The position numbers were made by a program, and so were the translations under genes. Shown piece by piece: positions 54,357 to 63,409 of a stretch of DNA of 64,000 bases (within the stretch, counting starts at the first letter, position 1; each line of letters opens with the position of its first letter). Below the pieces are notes generated by a model that had not been told where the DNA came from, ran no database searches, and saw nothing but the letters and a program-made list of their open reading frames with translations. Location of the stretch: the NCBI GenBank assembly GCA_036924835.1, contig JBAGRR010000001.1, positions 3,115,001-3,179,000 on the forward strand, written 5' to 3'. This DNA comes from Nitrobacteraceae bacterium AZCC 1564. GTDB lineage: Bacteria > Pseudomonadota > Alphaproteobacteria > Rhizobiales > Xanthobacteraceae.

Positions 54357-56792
54357 TCATGCCACCCGGCGGGGCAGGGTCTCAGATGCACCTTTTATCC
54401 CCGCGAACGCATCGAACGGTTCAGGTCGCCCGACACCATAGCCTTGAGCGTAATCCACGCCAATTTCGCGTAGTGCCTGCAGGATCTCGTCGTTCTCGAC
54501 AAACTCGGCGATGGTCTGCTTGCCCATGACCTTGCCAATCCGGCTGATCATCTCAACCATGGCACGGTCGATCGGATCATCGAGCATGTCCTTCACAAAT
54601 CCTCCGTCGATCTTGAGATAGTCCACCGAGAGATTCTTGAGATAACCGAAGGACGACATTCCACTGCCAAAATCGTCGAGCGAGAAACGGCAGCCCAGCT
54701 TCTGCAGCACGCTGATAAAGCGGTTAGCGCTGTCGAGGTCGGCGATGGCGCTGGTCTCAGTAATTTCGAAGCAGATCATTGTCGGCGGAATGCCGTGCAA
54801 ATGAAGCTGCTCAAAAATATAATCGACGAATCCGTCATCGTTGAACGTCGCGCCAGAAAGGTTGATGGCGCATGTCGCGATATTTGACGATGCGCGGCGG
54901 AGCCGAGCTGACAAAATCTCGAAGGCATGGCGGACGACCCAGCGGTCGATCAGCGGCATCAGTCCATAACGCTCCGCGGCTGGAATGAAATCACCAGGTG
55001 GCACCATGCGTCCATCGCGGTCGCGCAGCCGCAGCAGAAGTTCGAGATGATCGCCGTCGTGGCCGCTGCCATTTAGCGCCGCTATTTTCTGCGCGTAAAG
55101 GCAGAAGCGCTGCTCTTCAAGAGCCTCACGAATGTGCTGAACCCAGGCCATCTCACCGAAGCGATGCTGCAGTTCGGTATCGCCTGGATTGTGGATCTGA
55201 ATGCGGTTGCGGCCCTTTTCCTTCGCCATGTAGCAGGCGAGATCGGCGGTTCGCACCGTCTCATCCATCGTCGCTCGGCCCTGCAGCAGGTAAACGAGGC
55301 CGATGCTGGCGGTGACATTGAAAGCCCGTCCGTTCCAGACAAAGTTGAGGTCCTGGATCGCCTGGCGGATCCGCTCTGCGCCCAGCGCCGCTTGCTCAAT
55401 ATCGATGTGATCCAGCAAAATGCCAAACTCATCGCCGCCAAGCCGTGCCAGCAGATCCCCCGGCCTTGCTTGCAGCCGCAACAAGTCAGAGATCTCGCAG
55501 AGCAGCTTATCGCCGGCTGCGTGTCCGCAAGTGTCATTGATGATCTTGAATTGATCGAGGTCGATGAACATCAGCGCGCGGGATTCTGCATCTTCGTTTT
55601 CCAACTGCAGAAGCACGTGTTGGAGGCGATGTTCGAACTCGCGCCGGTTGGCCAGATTCGTCAAGCTGCAGTGCGAGGCTTGCCAGGACAGTTGGGAGAT
55701 ATATTCCCGCTCGCTGGTCATATCGCGGAGCACCAGCACCACGCCGGCAAATTGCCCGTCCTCATGCAGGGGGGCGCCAACAACGGCGACCGCGACTGAT
55801 GTGGAGTCATTGCGTTGGAGCATATGCGATTTCGAAATTGCGCCGTGTCCATTGCGCGCTCGCTCTATCGGACATTCGCTGATCTCGCCGGTGTGCTCGT
55901 CAACGATCTTGAACAGTGATGTGAGAGGCAGGCCTTTCGAATCGATCATTCGGCGTGCCACCAATGTCTCGGCTGCCGGGTTCATGAATTCAACGTATCC
56001 GAGAGAGTCCGTGCTGATCACTGCATCTCCGATTGAAGCAAGCGTAATTTGCGCGCGCTCTTTCTCGGCCTTCAGTGCATCTTCATCTTTCTGACGCTGT
56101 GTCAGGAAATGCCGCACATAGAGGTACTGCACGAGCACGAGCAGGCCTACCGTGAACAGATTGACAATCGTCAGGACGATCTTGATTTGGCGAGAGCCGT
56201 CTCCGAGGCTCGCAGAGAATGCCGACGCTTCCGGGGCCAGCCGGGCGTTGAGCCGATTGAGTTCGACGCGATACTCGTCCGTGATTTCAGGAGCCGCCGG
56301 TCCATTCGCGTTTTCGGTGTGAATCGCGTTGGCGAGATTAGTCAGGTCCGTGAGCAACAGATCGGAGGCGCGCCAATGATTGATCGCCCTTTTGAAGGCG
56401 GGCAGATCGCGATAGTAACGGAACAGCCAGATCATGCCGTCGATATCGTCGGCACTGTTTCCGCCTTTCAGCAGGCCTTGGCGGGCGGCAGCAATATCGG
56501 GAGGCGTTTGTTCGAGCGCGAGACGGGCTGCACGATCCCCCAGAGGAAGCGCGATTGCGCGCTCATATTGTTCGTAGAACTCTTGATTGCCGGTACCGCT
56601 GAAAAGGTAAAGCGAATGAATTGCTTCTTTCTGTCCCTTGGACCAGAGGCTTTCTCCTCCGACATAGGCACGCACTGACGACAAGACATTCAGGCTTATG
56701 CCGGCGACGAACGCTTGCAAGAGCACAATTGCGATAAAGGGCGCAACGAGGCGCAGCAGTCGTGCATTTCCAAATAGCAGATTTAATCTCAT
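54357..56792 (-). CDS. GGDEF-EAL protein with membrane sensor and PAS domain
   Basis: An 811-residue protein. Two membrane helices (about residues 12-35 and 205-228) flank a periplasmic sensor region. A PAS domain (ITLASIGDAVISTDSLGYVE) leads to a GGDEF domain with RLGGDEFGILLDH and then an EAL domain. The EAL signature reads LELLLRLRDRDG, so Ala is replaced by Leu. Other catalytic residues look kept: FEITETSAI, LDDFGSGMSSFGYL, YLKIDGGFVKD, AEFVENDE and GYGVGRPEPF. It can probably make, and perhaps break, c-di-GMP. Its stop is 4 bp from a repeat module. Confidence 0.92.
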   Translation of the reverse strand: MRLNLLFGNARLLRLVAPFIAIVLLQAFVAGISLNVLSSVRAYVGGESLWSKGQKEAIHSLYLFSGTGNQEFYEQYERAIALPLGDRAARLALEQTPPDIAAARQGLLKGGNSADDIDGMIWLFRYYRDLPAFKRAINHWRASDLLLTDLTNLANAIHTENANGPAAPEITDEYRVELNRLNARLAPEASAFSASLGDGSRQIKIVLTIVNLFTVGLLVLVQYLYVRHFLTQRQKDEDALKAEKERAQITLASIGDAVISTDSLGYVEFMNPAAETLVARRMIDSKGLPLTSLFKIVDEHTGEISECPIERARNGHGAISKSHMLQRNDSTSVAVAVVGAPLHEDGQFAGVVLVLRDMTSEREYISQLSWQASHCSLTNLANRREFEHRLQHVLLQLENEDAESRALMFIDLDQFKIINDTCGHAAGDKLLCEISDLLRLQARPGDLLARLGGDEFGILLDHIDIEQAALGAERIRQAIQDLNFVWNGRAFNVTASIGLVYLLQGRATMDETVRTADLACYMAKEKGRNRIQIHNPGDTELQHRFGEMAWVQHIREALEEQRFCLYAQKIAALNGSGHDGDHLELLLRLRDRDGRMVPPGDFIPAAERYGLMPLIDRWVVRHAFEILSARLRRASSNIATCAINLSGATFNDDGFVDYIFEQLHLHGIPPTMICFEITETSAIADLDSANRFISVLQKLGCRFSLDDFGSGMSSFGYLKNLSVDYLKIDGGFVKDMLDDPIDRAMVEMISRIGKVMGKQTIAEFVENDEILQALREIGVDYAQGYGVGRPEPFDAFAGIKGASETLPRRVA

Positions 56793-57214
56793 CGGACGCC
56801 GCGCCGCCTTGGTGAAAAAACCGCTTAGAAAATTCCGGTCCCGTCGGTTCGAAACGGATTGCGCTTCCGCACAGCGGTCTGCCGATCCGAGGCGCGTCGG
56901 ACAGCGTGACGGTACCAGATTAAGAAGAGCCGAATTTTCGGTGCACGCTCTGCGTGCAGCGAAAAGCTACGTGAATGGCCCGTAAATATTTTCGCGAAAG
57001 TTTTGCGCATCACTTCCGGGAGATCTTCGTCTTTGACGCTTTCAAGGTTGGCGAGGAAAGATGCGATACGTGATGACGGATTTTATTTCCCGCCTAGGGA
57101 TCCACCGCAACCGAGAGTTCCCGTGCTTCGCGACGCCGCCGGGCCGCAATAATGCGGTGTAAGTGCAAATTTGGGGCTGAGGAGCTTTCCCAGGCCTGTT
57201 AGATTAACCGTGTC
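56793..57214. other. Gap between divergent GGDEF-EAL and mmcB genes
   Basis: About 420 bp without a gene I can support; short frames are shadows. It must hold both divergent promoters. No palindromic module is present. Confidence 0.5.
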
Positions 57215-57706
57215 ATGAATTCATCTGTCAGCGTCATTAATGTTTCCCCGCCCAAGGATGGTCGCCAGTCTGAGACCGCGTTTGCGATTGCGCGCGGCAC
57301 ATCCAGATTTCTGAGATCGCTCGGATTTTCCTGCGTCAGTGAATTGTCTTTGCCATCCGGCCGTCGCGCTGATCTGGTGGGCATGAATGCGCGGGGAGAC
57401 GTCTGGATCGTTGAGATCAAGTCGTCATTGGAAGATCTGCGGGCAGATCAAAAGTGGCAGGACTACCGGATGCATTGCGACCGGCTGTTCTTTGCCTTCA
57501 CCCAGGACTTGCCCTGTGAGATTTTCCCGCCCGATACCGGGTTGATCGTTGCCGATGCTTATGGCGCCTATTTGCATTGCGATGCGCCGGAGCACCGGCT
57601 GGCGGCCGCGACGCGCAAGTCAATGATTGTCAGTTTCGGATTGCTGGCGGCACGGCGGATGAGTCGGCTTGTTGACCCCCAAGGTCACGGCGATATCGAC
57701 GAATGA
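57215..57706 (+). CDS. mmcB: MmcB family DNA repair protein
   Basis: A 163-residue protein of the MmcB family, named for a SOS/damage-response gene of Caulobacter. The nuclease-like core has SLPSGRRADLVGMNARGDVW, IVEIKSSLEDLRADQKWQDY and RMHCDRLFFAFTQD: an Asp, then the ExK pair (EIK) of the restriction-endonuclease-like fold, and a following Gln/Tyr. It likely cuts or binds damaged DNA. The stop is 1 bp from the stop of the convergent heme oxygenase gene. No SOS box was evident to me in the upstream 100 bp. Confidence 0.85.
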   Translation: MNSSVSVINVSPPKDGRQSETAFAIARGTSRFLRSLGFSCVSELSLPSGRRADLVGMNARGDVWIVEIKSSLEDLRADQKWQDYRMHCDRLFFAFTQDLPCEIFPPDTGLIVADAYGAYLHCDAPEHRLAAATRKSMIVSFGLLAARRMSRLVDPQGHGDIDE

Positions 57707-57707
57707 A

Positions 57708-58274
57708 CTATTCGGCGGCGACGTTTGCGATCGGAATCAGAGCGCTTTCGAACATCCCGAAGCCAATTTGCGCGCCTTCGATGACGCCTGCTGTATCCGC
57801 GCGCGCCGACGGATGGTTCTCAAGCACCTCAAGAAAGGTCGGCCAAAGCCGCTTGCCGAAGCCGTGCCGCAAGTAGGCGGTGGCGGCGAGGGAGTTTGAA
57901 TCCGGATCCTGCGCCAGTCGCGCCAGGATGACGCGCGCGCCCATGCGCGACGCTTCGAGCACATACAGTGCGCCAAGCATTTCTGCAGTGGTTTTGAATT
58001 CGGGTACCGGCAACGGGTCGCAGGCCACATCCATCACGGCAAGGTCGTGTTCGAGCGCCGGCGTGCGCACGCGCTGTTGCCAGTCAGGGATGTGGGCTTC
58101 GATGCCTCCGCGTTGGAGGGCGGTCTCGATAGGAAATAGCGCTTCGGCCTGCCCGCGTAGGAAGCCCGCATAGTTGCGCGGCCTGCCGAGATCGAGCCAC
58201 GAAAGAGCAAGATCGAGCCGTCGATGTGAGGTTCGTGTTGCTTCGCTGACGATATCCCGGATTGAGGAAGTCAT
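57708..58274 (-). CDS. Biliverdin-producing heme oxygenase
   Basis: A 188-residue heme oxygenase-like protein. The proximal His lies in SEATRTSHRRLDLALSWLDL (about residue 17). The distal helix region is ALYVLEASRMGARVILARLA, where BphO proteins usually show YVLEGS-x-GG, so one glycine is replaced. It opens heme to biliverdin, the chromophore of bacteriophytochromes, and releases iron. No phytochrome gene is in the window, so its partner lies elsewhere or its role is in iron supply. It is convergent with mmcB. Confidence 0.8.
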   Translation of the reverse strand: MTSSIRDIVSEATRTSHRRLDLALSWLDLGRPRNYAGFLRGQAEALFPIETALQRGGIEAHIPDWQQRVRTPALEHDLAVMDVACDPLPVPEFKTTAEMLGALYVLEASRMGARVILARLAQDPDSNSLAATAYLRHGFGKRLWPTFLEVLENHPSARADTAGVIEGAQIGFGMFESALIPIANVAAE

Positions 58275-58305
58275 GGCGCCCTGCCTTCGCTTAAAAACGA
58301 ATGCG

Positions 58306-58400
58306 CACTAGAATCATAAATTTACGAGTGTCCTCCCGAATCCAAAGTTCGTTACGGAGCGCGCTGCACGATGAGGCGAACTATGGATTCGGGACGCTAG
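58306..58400. repeat. Half-deleted bipartite palindromic module (type T1)
   Basis: A full hairpin (58325-58400) has arms GAATCCAAAGTTCG and GCGAACTATGGATTC and ends GGGACGCTAG. It is preceded by the 13-bp spacer AATCATAAATTTA and the six bases CACTAG (58306-58311), which are the surviving end of the lost partner hairpin. The spacer equals the reverse complement of the usual one, so this copy is inverted. Confidence 0.88.
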
Positions 58401-58434
58401 AACCGAAATCAGTGGCGATGACGTCGCCCATCGC

Positions 58435-58662
58435 TCAATGATCCCGCGTGATCACAATTTCACGCGTTGGAACGAGGTGACCGATCAGACTGGTCACGTA
58501 ATTTCTTGTCACTTGCTCTGGAAATGATGATCGGCCGCGAATTGTGACCCGTGGCGGGCAAAAGGACTTCTCCTGCCACTCGATCCGGTAATCTTCAACG
58601 AGCCCAAATTGCTTGGTGGCCTCGAGACGGGAGCAGATGTCGATATGCCGAGCTTTCCGCAT
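58435..58662 (-). CDS. Small basic hypothetical protein
   Basis: A 75-residue protein from the ATG at 58662: MRKARHIDICSRLEATKQFG, LVEDYRIEWQEKSFCPPRVT and ending LIGHLVPTREIVITRDH. The frame is open further upstream into regR, but that part is antisense-like in composition. It lies on the same strand just after regR. Unknown family, moderate evidence. Confidence 0.45.
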   Translation of the reverse strand: MRKARHIDICSRLEATKQFGLVEDYRIEWQEKSFCPPRVTIRGRSSFPEQVTRNYVTSLIGHLVPTREIVITRDH

Positions 58663-58745
58663 GATGGCCCGCGGCGCAGCCGCGCCCCCTGATTGTGTCT
58701 GCGCTCTCAACGCCGGCACAATCAAAAGAGTTCCATCAGCTTGAG

Positions 58746-59300
58746 TCAGCGAGGGGCGCGTTTGGCCAGGATACGCTGCAGGGTCCGGCGATGCATGTTC
58801 AGCCGCCGAGCGGTCTCGGAGACGTTGCGATTGCACATCTCATAAATGCGCTGGATGTGCTCCCAGCGGACACGGTCCGCCGACATTGGGTTCTGCGGAA
58901 GCTGGTTTTTGTCTGTCGAGCTCGCGAGCAAGGCCGCAACGACATCATCAGCGTCGGCCGGCTTCGAGAGATAGTCGATCGCGCCCATTTTCACCGCGGT
59001 CACGGCGGTGGCGATATTGCCATATCCAGTCAGGACGATGGCACGGGCATCAGGCCGCTGCCGTTTGAGCGCCGACACGACGTCAAGGCCGTTTCCGTCG
59101 CCAAGCCGGAGGTCGACCACCGCAAAAGCCGGGGCCGACTTGCCGATGTGGCTCAAGCCTTCAGCCACGTTGTCGCAGGTCGTTACAGCGAAGCCGCGAG
59201 TTTCCATCGCGCGCGCGAGCCGGTCGAGAAATGCCTTGTCGTCCTCCACGATGAGGAGAGAACGGTCTGCGATTTCAGTCAATTCGGCGGTTGCGGTCAC
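58746..59300 (-). CDS. regR: RegR/ActR/PrrA-type redox response regulator
   Basis: A 184-residue response regulator. The receiver has LLIVEDDKAFLDRL and phospho-acceptor Asp-63 in FAVVDLRLGDGNGLDVV, the same position as in PrrA. Lys lies in YLSKPADADD. The C-terminal Fis-type helix-turn-helix is RWEHIQRIYEMCNRNVSETA and RRLNMHRRTLQRILAKRAPR, highly conserved in RegA proteins. An ATG at 59336 is in frame, but AGGAGGT lies 9 bp before a GTG at 59300 and the family N-terminus begins there. It controls energy, photosynthesis or nitrogen genes by redox state with RegS, encoded upstream. Confidence 0.94.
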   Translation of the reverse strand: MTATAELTEIADRSLLIVEDDKAFLDRLARAMETRGFAVTTCDNVAEGLSHIGKSAPAFAVVDLRLGDGNGLDVVSALKRQRPDARAIVLTGYGNIATAVTAVKMGAIDYLSKPADADDVVAALLASSTDKNQLPQNPMSADRVRWEHIQRIYEMCNRNVSETARRLNMHRRTLQRILAKRAPR

Positions 59301-59390
59301 GTTTTGGAACCTCCTGTTATGACCATCATGTTTCAAATCATATGGCGTGGCAATCGGGTACCGCCAAGGCCGCCGGGGTGCGGCCCTTAG

Positions 59391-60722
59391 TCACGACAAT
59401 GAGGTCGAGGGGATGTCCGTGGTCTCAAAACGTTCGCGCGGCCATACGATCGTGACCACGGCTCCGTGCGCGGGAAACACCCGATTGGCAAACGAGACGC
59501 GTGCGCCCGTGCGCTCCAGCAGTGTTCGGGCGATGAAGACGCCGAGGCCCAAGCCATCGCGCCCGTTCTGTTCGTCGTTGGTTCGGCGTCGTGAGAGAAA
59601 TGGCTCGCCGATACGTTTGAGGATGTCGGGTGGGATGCCAGGTCCGTCGTCGGACACGACGATTTCCACTGCATCGGAATTCCACCAAGCGTTCACCTCG
59701 ACCTTCTCGCGTGCGAAGTCGACGGCATTTTCCAGGATATTTCCGACGCCGTACAGAATAGCTGGATTGCGAACGCCGACAGGTTCTGGCTCGTCCGCGA
59801 GCGCGATGCGCACTTTGATCGCAATGCCGAAGTCGCGATGAGGTGCCACTGTCTCTTCGATCAATGAAGAGAGCGGCATCCGGTCAAACGACGTATCGCG
59901 CGACGACAGCTGCGTGATTTTGGCCAGGATATCGCGGCAGCGGCGCGCCTGCTCGCGCAGCATTTTCAGGTCGTTGCGTGTGTGCTCATCGAGCTTGTCG
60001 CTATGACTGATCCCCTCAAGTTCGCGCGAGATCAAATAGATCGTCGACAACGGCGTACCGAGCTCATGCGCTGCGGCGGCAGCGAGACCATCAAGTTGAG
60101 TTAAATGTTGTTCGCGCGTCAGCACCAGCTCTGTGGCCGCGAGCGCGTCGGAGAGTTTGCGTGCTTCTTCGGTCACTTGGAAGGCGTAAAGACTGGTGAC
60201 GCCGATCGCCAGCACGATCGAAAGCCAGACCGCTGTCATATAAGTCGGCGGCAGCACCAGAGGCTCGTCACCGTTCCAGGGCAGTGGCAGATGGAAGAAT
60301 CCGAGCGCGGTCGCGCAGGCGATGGCGAAGATTCCGAGTGTGATGGTGAACCGTGTCGGCAGCGCAGTTGCTGAGATCAGCACCGGAGCAAGAAACAAAA
60401 ACGAGAACGGATTTTGGAGGCCGCCGGTCAATGCCAGCAGAGCCGCGAGCTCGGCGATGTTGATGGCGAGAAGGGCGGCAGCGTAGGCCGGTTCCAGACG
60501 GTGAACCGGATTGAATGTGATCTGCAATACGAGGTTAAGCAGCGCTGAGAAGCCGATGATGATGACGCAGGGGACGATCGGGACGTCGAAATCGAGGCCC
60601 TGTGAGACGATGAATATCGTCGCGAGTTGTCCCAACACCGCGAGCCAGCGCAGCCGCAAAATGGTATCCAAACGCACATAACGGCGCGGATGACGGAAAT
60701 CCGAGGCGGCGATATCGCTCAT
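59391..60722 (-). CDS. regS: RegS/ActS/PrrB-type redox sensor histidine kinase
   Basis: A 443-residue membrane kinase of the RegB family. Six membrane helices lie in residues 25-185. The quinone-sensing heptapeptide GGLQNPF stands at 100-106. His-219 is in the H box AAAAAHELGTPLSTIYL. The redox Cys is Cys-262 in EQARRCRDIL. The ATPase region has NILENAVDFA, SDDGPGIPP and GLGLGVFIARTLL. All sensory residues known in RegB are present. It is upstream of regR on the same strand, 90 bp apart, the normal regulator pair. Confidence 0.94.
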   Translation of the reverse strand: MSDIAASDFRHPRRYVRLDTILRLRWLAVLGQLATIFIVSQGLDFDVPIVPCVIIIGFSALLNLVLQITFNPVHRLEPAYAAALLAINIAELAALLALTGGLQNPFSFLFLAPVLISATALPTRFTITLGIFAIACATALGFFHLPLPWNGDEPLVLPPTYMTAVWLSIVLAIGVTSLYAFQVTEEARKLSDALAATELVLTREQHLTQLDGLAAAAAHELGTPLSTIYLISRELEGISHSDKLDEHTRNDLKMLREQARRCRDILAKITQLSSRDTSFDRMPLSSLIEETVAPHRDFGIAIKVRIALADEPEPVGVRNPAILYGVGNILENAVDFAREKVEVNAWWNSDAVEIVVSDDGPGIPPDILKRIGEPFLSRRRTNDEQNGRDGLGLGVFIARTLLERTGARVSFANRVFPAHGAVVTIVWPRERFETTDIPSTSLS

Positions 60723-60972
60723 TCAGCTATCCTTAGCGTCCAACGATGCTGACCACAAATAGGGCGGGAACAGTTTCCGATCTGCCATAAGCTGATGAAT
60801 TCGCGGATGATCTTATCGCCGCACCTATCCTCTCTCGCTGATTGTGTCGGATTTCTCCCGCTTTTCCTCGCTTACTCGTCAATAACCATCAGCAAAGAAC
60901 CTTCGGTGGATTGACGGTTTGTCGCACTCTCGACAGTATGCTGCGCTGCGAAACCGGGAATAAGGAAGTCAC

Positions 60973-62298
60973 ATGCCGATTGGCGAATTTGGCAGGCCAC
61001 CTGAACTGCCCACCGAAGCCAGCCCAGCGCTGACCACCAATATGTATTGGATGTACGAGATGGGGCAGGCGTCGCTCAATCCGGCACGCGCACTCGCGGA
61101 CGTGACGAAGCTCGTCTTTGAAAATCCACTCAACCCTTTTGCCAATACTGAGTTCGGAAAATCGGTTGCTGCAGGGTGCGAACTGTTTGAGCGCACCACG
61201 CGCCGCTATGGCAAGCCGGAGTGGCGCATCCACGACACCGAGGTCAACGGCATACGTGTCCCGGTGGAAGTGAAGACCATTTGGGAAAAGCCGTTCTGTC
61301 GATTGCTTTACTTCGACCGCAAGCTCAGTCAGCCGTTGCGCGAGCCGCAGCCGCGCGTGCTGATCGTTGCGCCGATGTCAGGTCACTATGCGACGCTGTT
61401 GCGCGGCACGGTCGAAGCATTCTTGCCTGGGCATGAAGTGTACATCACCGACTGGTCGGATGCCCGCATGGTCCCGGTCGCGCAGGGTCGGTTCGATCTC
61501 GACAATTATATCGATTACGTGATCGAGATGATGCACGTGCTCGGCGGCAACATTCACGTTGTTGCGGTTTGCCAGCCGGCTGTACCAGTGCTTGCGGCCG
61601 TTTCCATCATGGAAGCGGCGAAAGATCCGCACTTTCCAACATCCATGACCCTAATGGGTGGGCCAATCGATACGCGGCGCAATCCGACGGCCGTGAACAA
61701 CCTTGCGGAAGAAAAGGGTATCGAGTGGTTCCGCAACAATGTCATCACCAAGGTGCCTTTCCCTCATCCGGGGTTCATGCGTGATGTTTATCCCGGGTTC
61801 CTGCAGCTGACTGGCTTCGTCAGCATGAATCTCGATCGCCATGTCGATGCGCATAAGAGACTGTTCAGCAACCTCGTCAAAGGCGATGGCGATCTCGTCG
61901 ACAAGCACGTCGAATTCTATGACGAGTACCTCGCCGTGATGGATCTGACCGCCGAATTCTATCTTCAGACCGTCGATCTGGTGTTTGTGAAGCACGCTTT
62001 GCCGAAAGGTGAGATGATGCATCGTGGCAAACCAGTCGATCCATCGAAGATCGAGCGTGTTGCGCTGATGACGGTGGAAGGCGAGAACGATGACATCTCC
62101 GGGTTGGGTCAAACTGAAGCAACCCACGGACTATGCAGCGCGATTCCTGACAGCCGTCGCGTTCATTATGTGCAGAAAGGCGTTGGTCATTACGGTGTTT
62201 TCAACGGCTCGCGCTTCAAGTCCGAAATCGTCCCTCGAATCTCCGATTTCATGCGCTCGGCGGCTCTCAGCAAGCGCCCTTTGGTGGCGGCGGAATAG
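60973..62298 (+). CDS. phaZ: Intracellular polyhydroxyalkanoate depolymerase
   Basis: A 441-residue PhaZ that breaks stored poly-3-hydroxybutyrate granules. The nucleophile is Cys-200 in VVAVCQPAVPVLAAV, the lipase-like box with Cys typical of intracellular PhaZ. Asp and His follow in the C-terminal part (EGENDDISG and VQKGVGHYGVFNG). MYWMYEMGQASLNPARALAD is the family N-terminus. No signal peptide. A structured 340-bp region with hairpins follows. It would supply reducing power, consistent with nearby RegSR redox control. Confidence 0.93.
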   Translation: MPIGEFGRPPELPTEASPALTTNMYWMYEMGQASLNPARALADVTKLVFENPLNPFANTEFGKSVAAGCELFERTTRRYGKPEWRIHDTEVNGIRVPVEVKTIWEKPFCRLLYFDRKLSQPLREPQPRVLIVAPMSGHYATLLRGTVEAFLPGHEVYITDWSDARMVPVAQGRFDLDNYIDYVIEMMHVLGGNIHVVAVCQPAVPVLAAVSIMEAAKDPHFPTSMTLMGGPIDTRRNPTAVNNLAEEKGIEWFRNNVITKVPFPHPGFMRDVYPGFLQLTGFVSMNLDRHVDAHKRLFSNLVKGDGDLVDKHVEFYDEYLAVMDLTAEFYLQTVDLVFVKHALPKGEMMHRGKPVDPSKIERVALMTVEGENDDISGLGQTEATHGLCSAIPDSRRVHYVQKGVGHYGVFNGSRFKSEIVPRISDFMRSAALSKRPLVAAE

Positions 62299-62640
62299 GG
62301 TTCCCCAACGGCCATTTTCGGCGGAAAAGCCATATTTTACTGGGGATTCTGCGATTTTACGCGCGTTGAAATCCCCGGCCCTGCCCTCAAGACCTTGATT
62401 TTCAACAAAAAAATGGCCGTGCACAATCGTGCCATAAAAGTGAATTTTTCAACCCGCCTCGAGGCGGGTTGAAAACTTAAAAATGAATCGCCGTTTCAAG
62501 TTTCCAAACCCCTTATCTGGGAGGGCGAATCTCTAAATCCACGATATATTGGGCAAATGATTTGTTTTTGCGCCGATGAATTTCACTGGCGGCGGATATG
62601 GCAGAATCCCGGCGAACTCCTGCTGTCCGGACCCGCTGAC
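62299..62640. other. Structured gap after phaZ
   Basis: About 340 bp without a gene. AACGGCCATTTT near 62307-62318 is complementary to AAAAATGGCCGT near 62409-62420, a long-range stem around a 90-bp loop. A shorter hairpin GCACAATCGTGC follows. A perfect hairpin lies at 62445-62475. The sequence then becomes AT-rich. It may be a terminator region or a small structured RNA. Confidence 0.5.
62445..62475. terminator. Perfect hairpin, likely bidirectional terminator
   Basis: TTTTTCAACCCGCCTC is followed directly by GAGGCGGGTTGAAAA, so the stem is 14-15 bp around a minimal centre. The A/T ends on both sides allow termination in either direction. Confidence 0.7.
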
Positions 62641-63396
62641 ATGGCCTTTCGTGCTCTTCTTTATCGCCGCCCTACCGAACCTCGCACCCTCGCCGTCAAA
62701 ATCGGCTCGTCAATTTACGCTGTTCAACTCAGGCGCCATCGTCGTGCGCGCCGTTACACACTCCGTATTCATCCAAGTAAGCGCGAAGCCATCCTGACAA
62801 TGCCGCCGCGCGGCAATCTGGTCGATGCGAGGGACTTTGCAGAGCGTCACGGTGCCTGGATTGCGGCGCGTCTTGGCGGTTTGCCGAAGGCCGCACCGTT
62901 TTCGCATGGAGCATCGATCCCGTTGCGTGGAGTTCCACATCGAATCGTGCACCGTGCCGGCGAACGTGGAACCGTTTGGACGGATACGCGTGATAGCGGC
63001 GAGAAGATTCTCTGTGTTGCCGGTGACGTCGAGTTCATCGATCGTCGCGTCCATGACTTTCTCAAGCGCGAGGCGCGCCGCGCGCTAACCGATGCATCAC
63101 ATCGTTATGCCGAGATCCTCGGGGTCAAGGTCAAGCGGATCACAATCCGCGACCAGTCGAGCCGATGGGGATCCTGTACGTCCGCCGGCGCGCTGTCATT
63201 TTCCTGGCGCCTCATCCTCGCACCAGCCTATGTGCTCGATTACCTCGCAGCCCATGAAGTCGCGCACCTCGTTGAGATGAATCACTCGTCACGTTTCTGG
63301 AAAGTGGTGGGGAGGATTTGTCCAGCGACCGATCGCGCCAAGAAGTGGCTCGACACCCACGGCAACGATCTGCATCGCTACGGGATCGAGGAATAA
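62641..63396 (+). CDS. YgjP-like zinc metallopeptidase (DUF45)
   Basis: A 251-residue protein starting MAFRALLYRRPTEPRTLAVK. The family core is RITIRDQSSRWGSCTSAGAL, SFSWRLILAPAYVLDYLAAH and HEVAHLVEMNHSSRFWKVVG. HEVAH provides two zinc His and the catalytic Glu, and the later His in NHSSRFW is the third ligand. It is a WGSC-type protease-like protein whose substrate is unknown. The open frame extends to 62557; the ATG at 62641 is used because homology begins about there. Confidence 0.9.
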   Translation: MAFRALLYRRPTEPRTLAVKIGSSIYAVQLRRHRRARRYTLRIHPSKREAILTMPPRGNLVDARDFAERHGAWIAARLGGLPKAAPFSHGASIPLRGVPHRIVHRAGERGTVWTDTRDSGEKILCVAGDVEFIDRRVHDFLKREARRALTDASHRYAEILGVKVKRITIRDQSSRWGSCTSAGALSFSWRLILAPAYVLDYLAAHEVAHLVEMNHSSRFWKVVGRICPATDRAKKWLDTHGNDLHRYGIEE

Positions 63397-63409
63397 TCCG
63401 AAGAATAAT

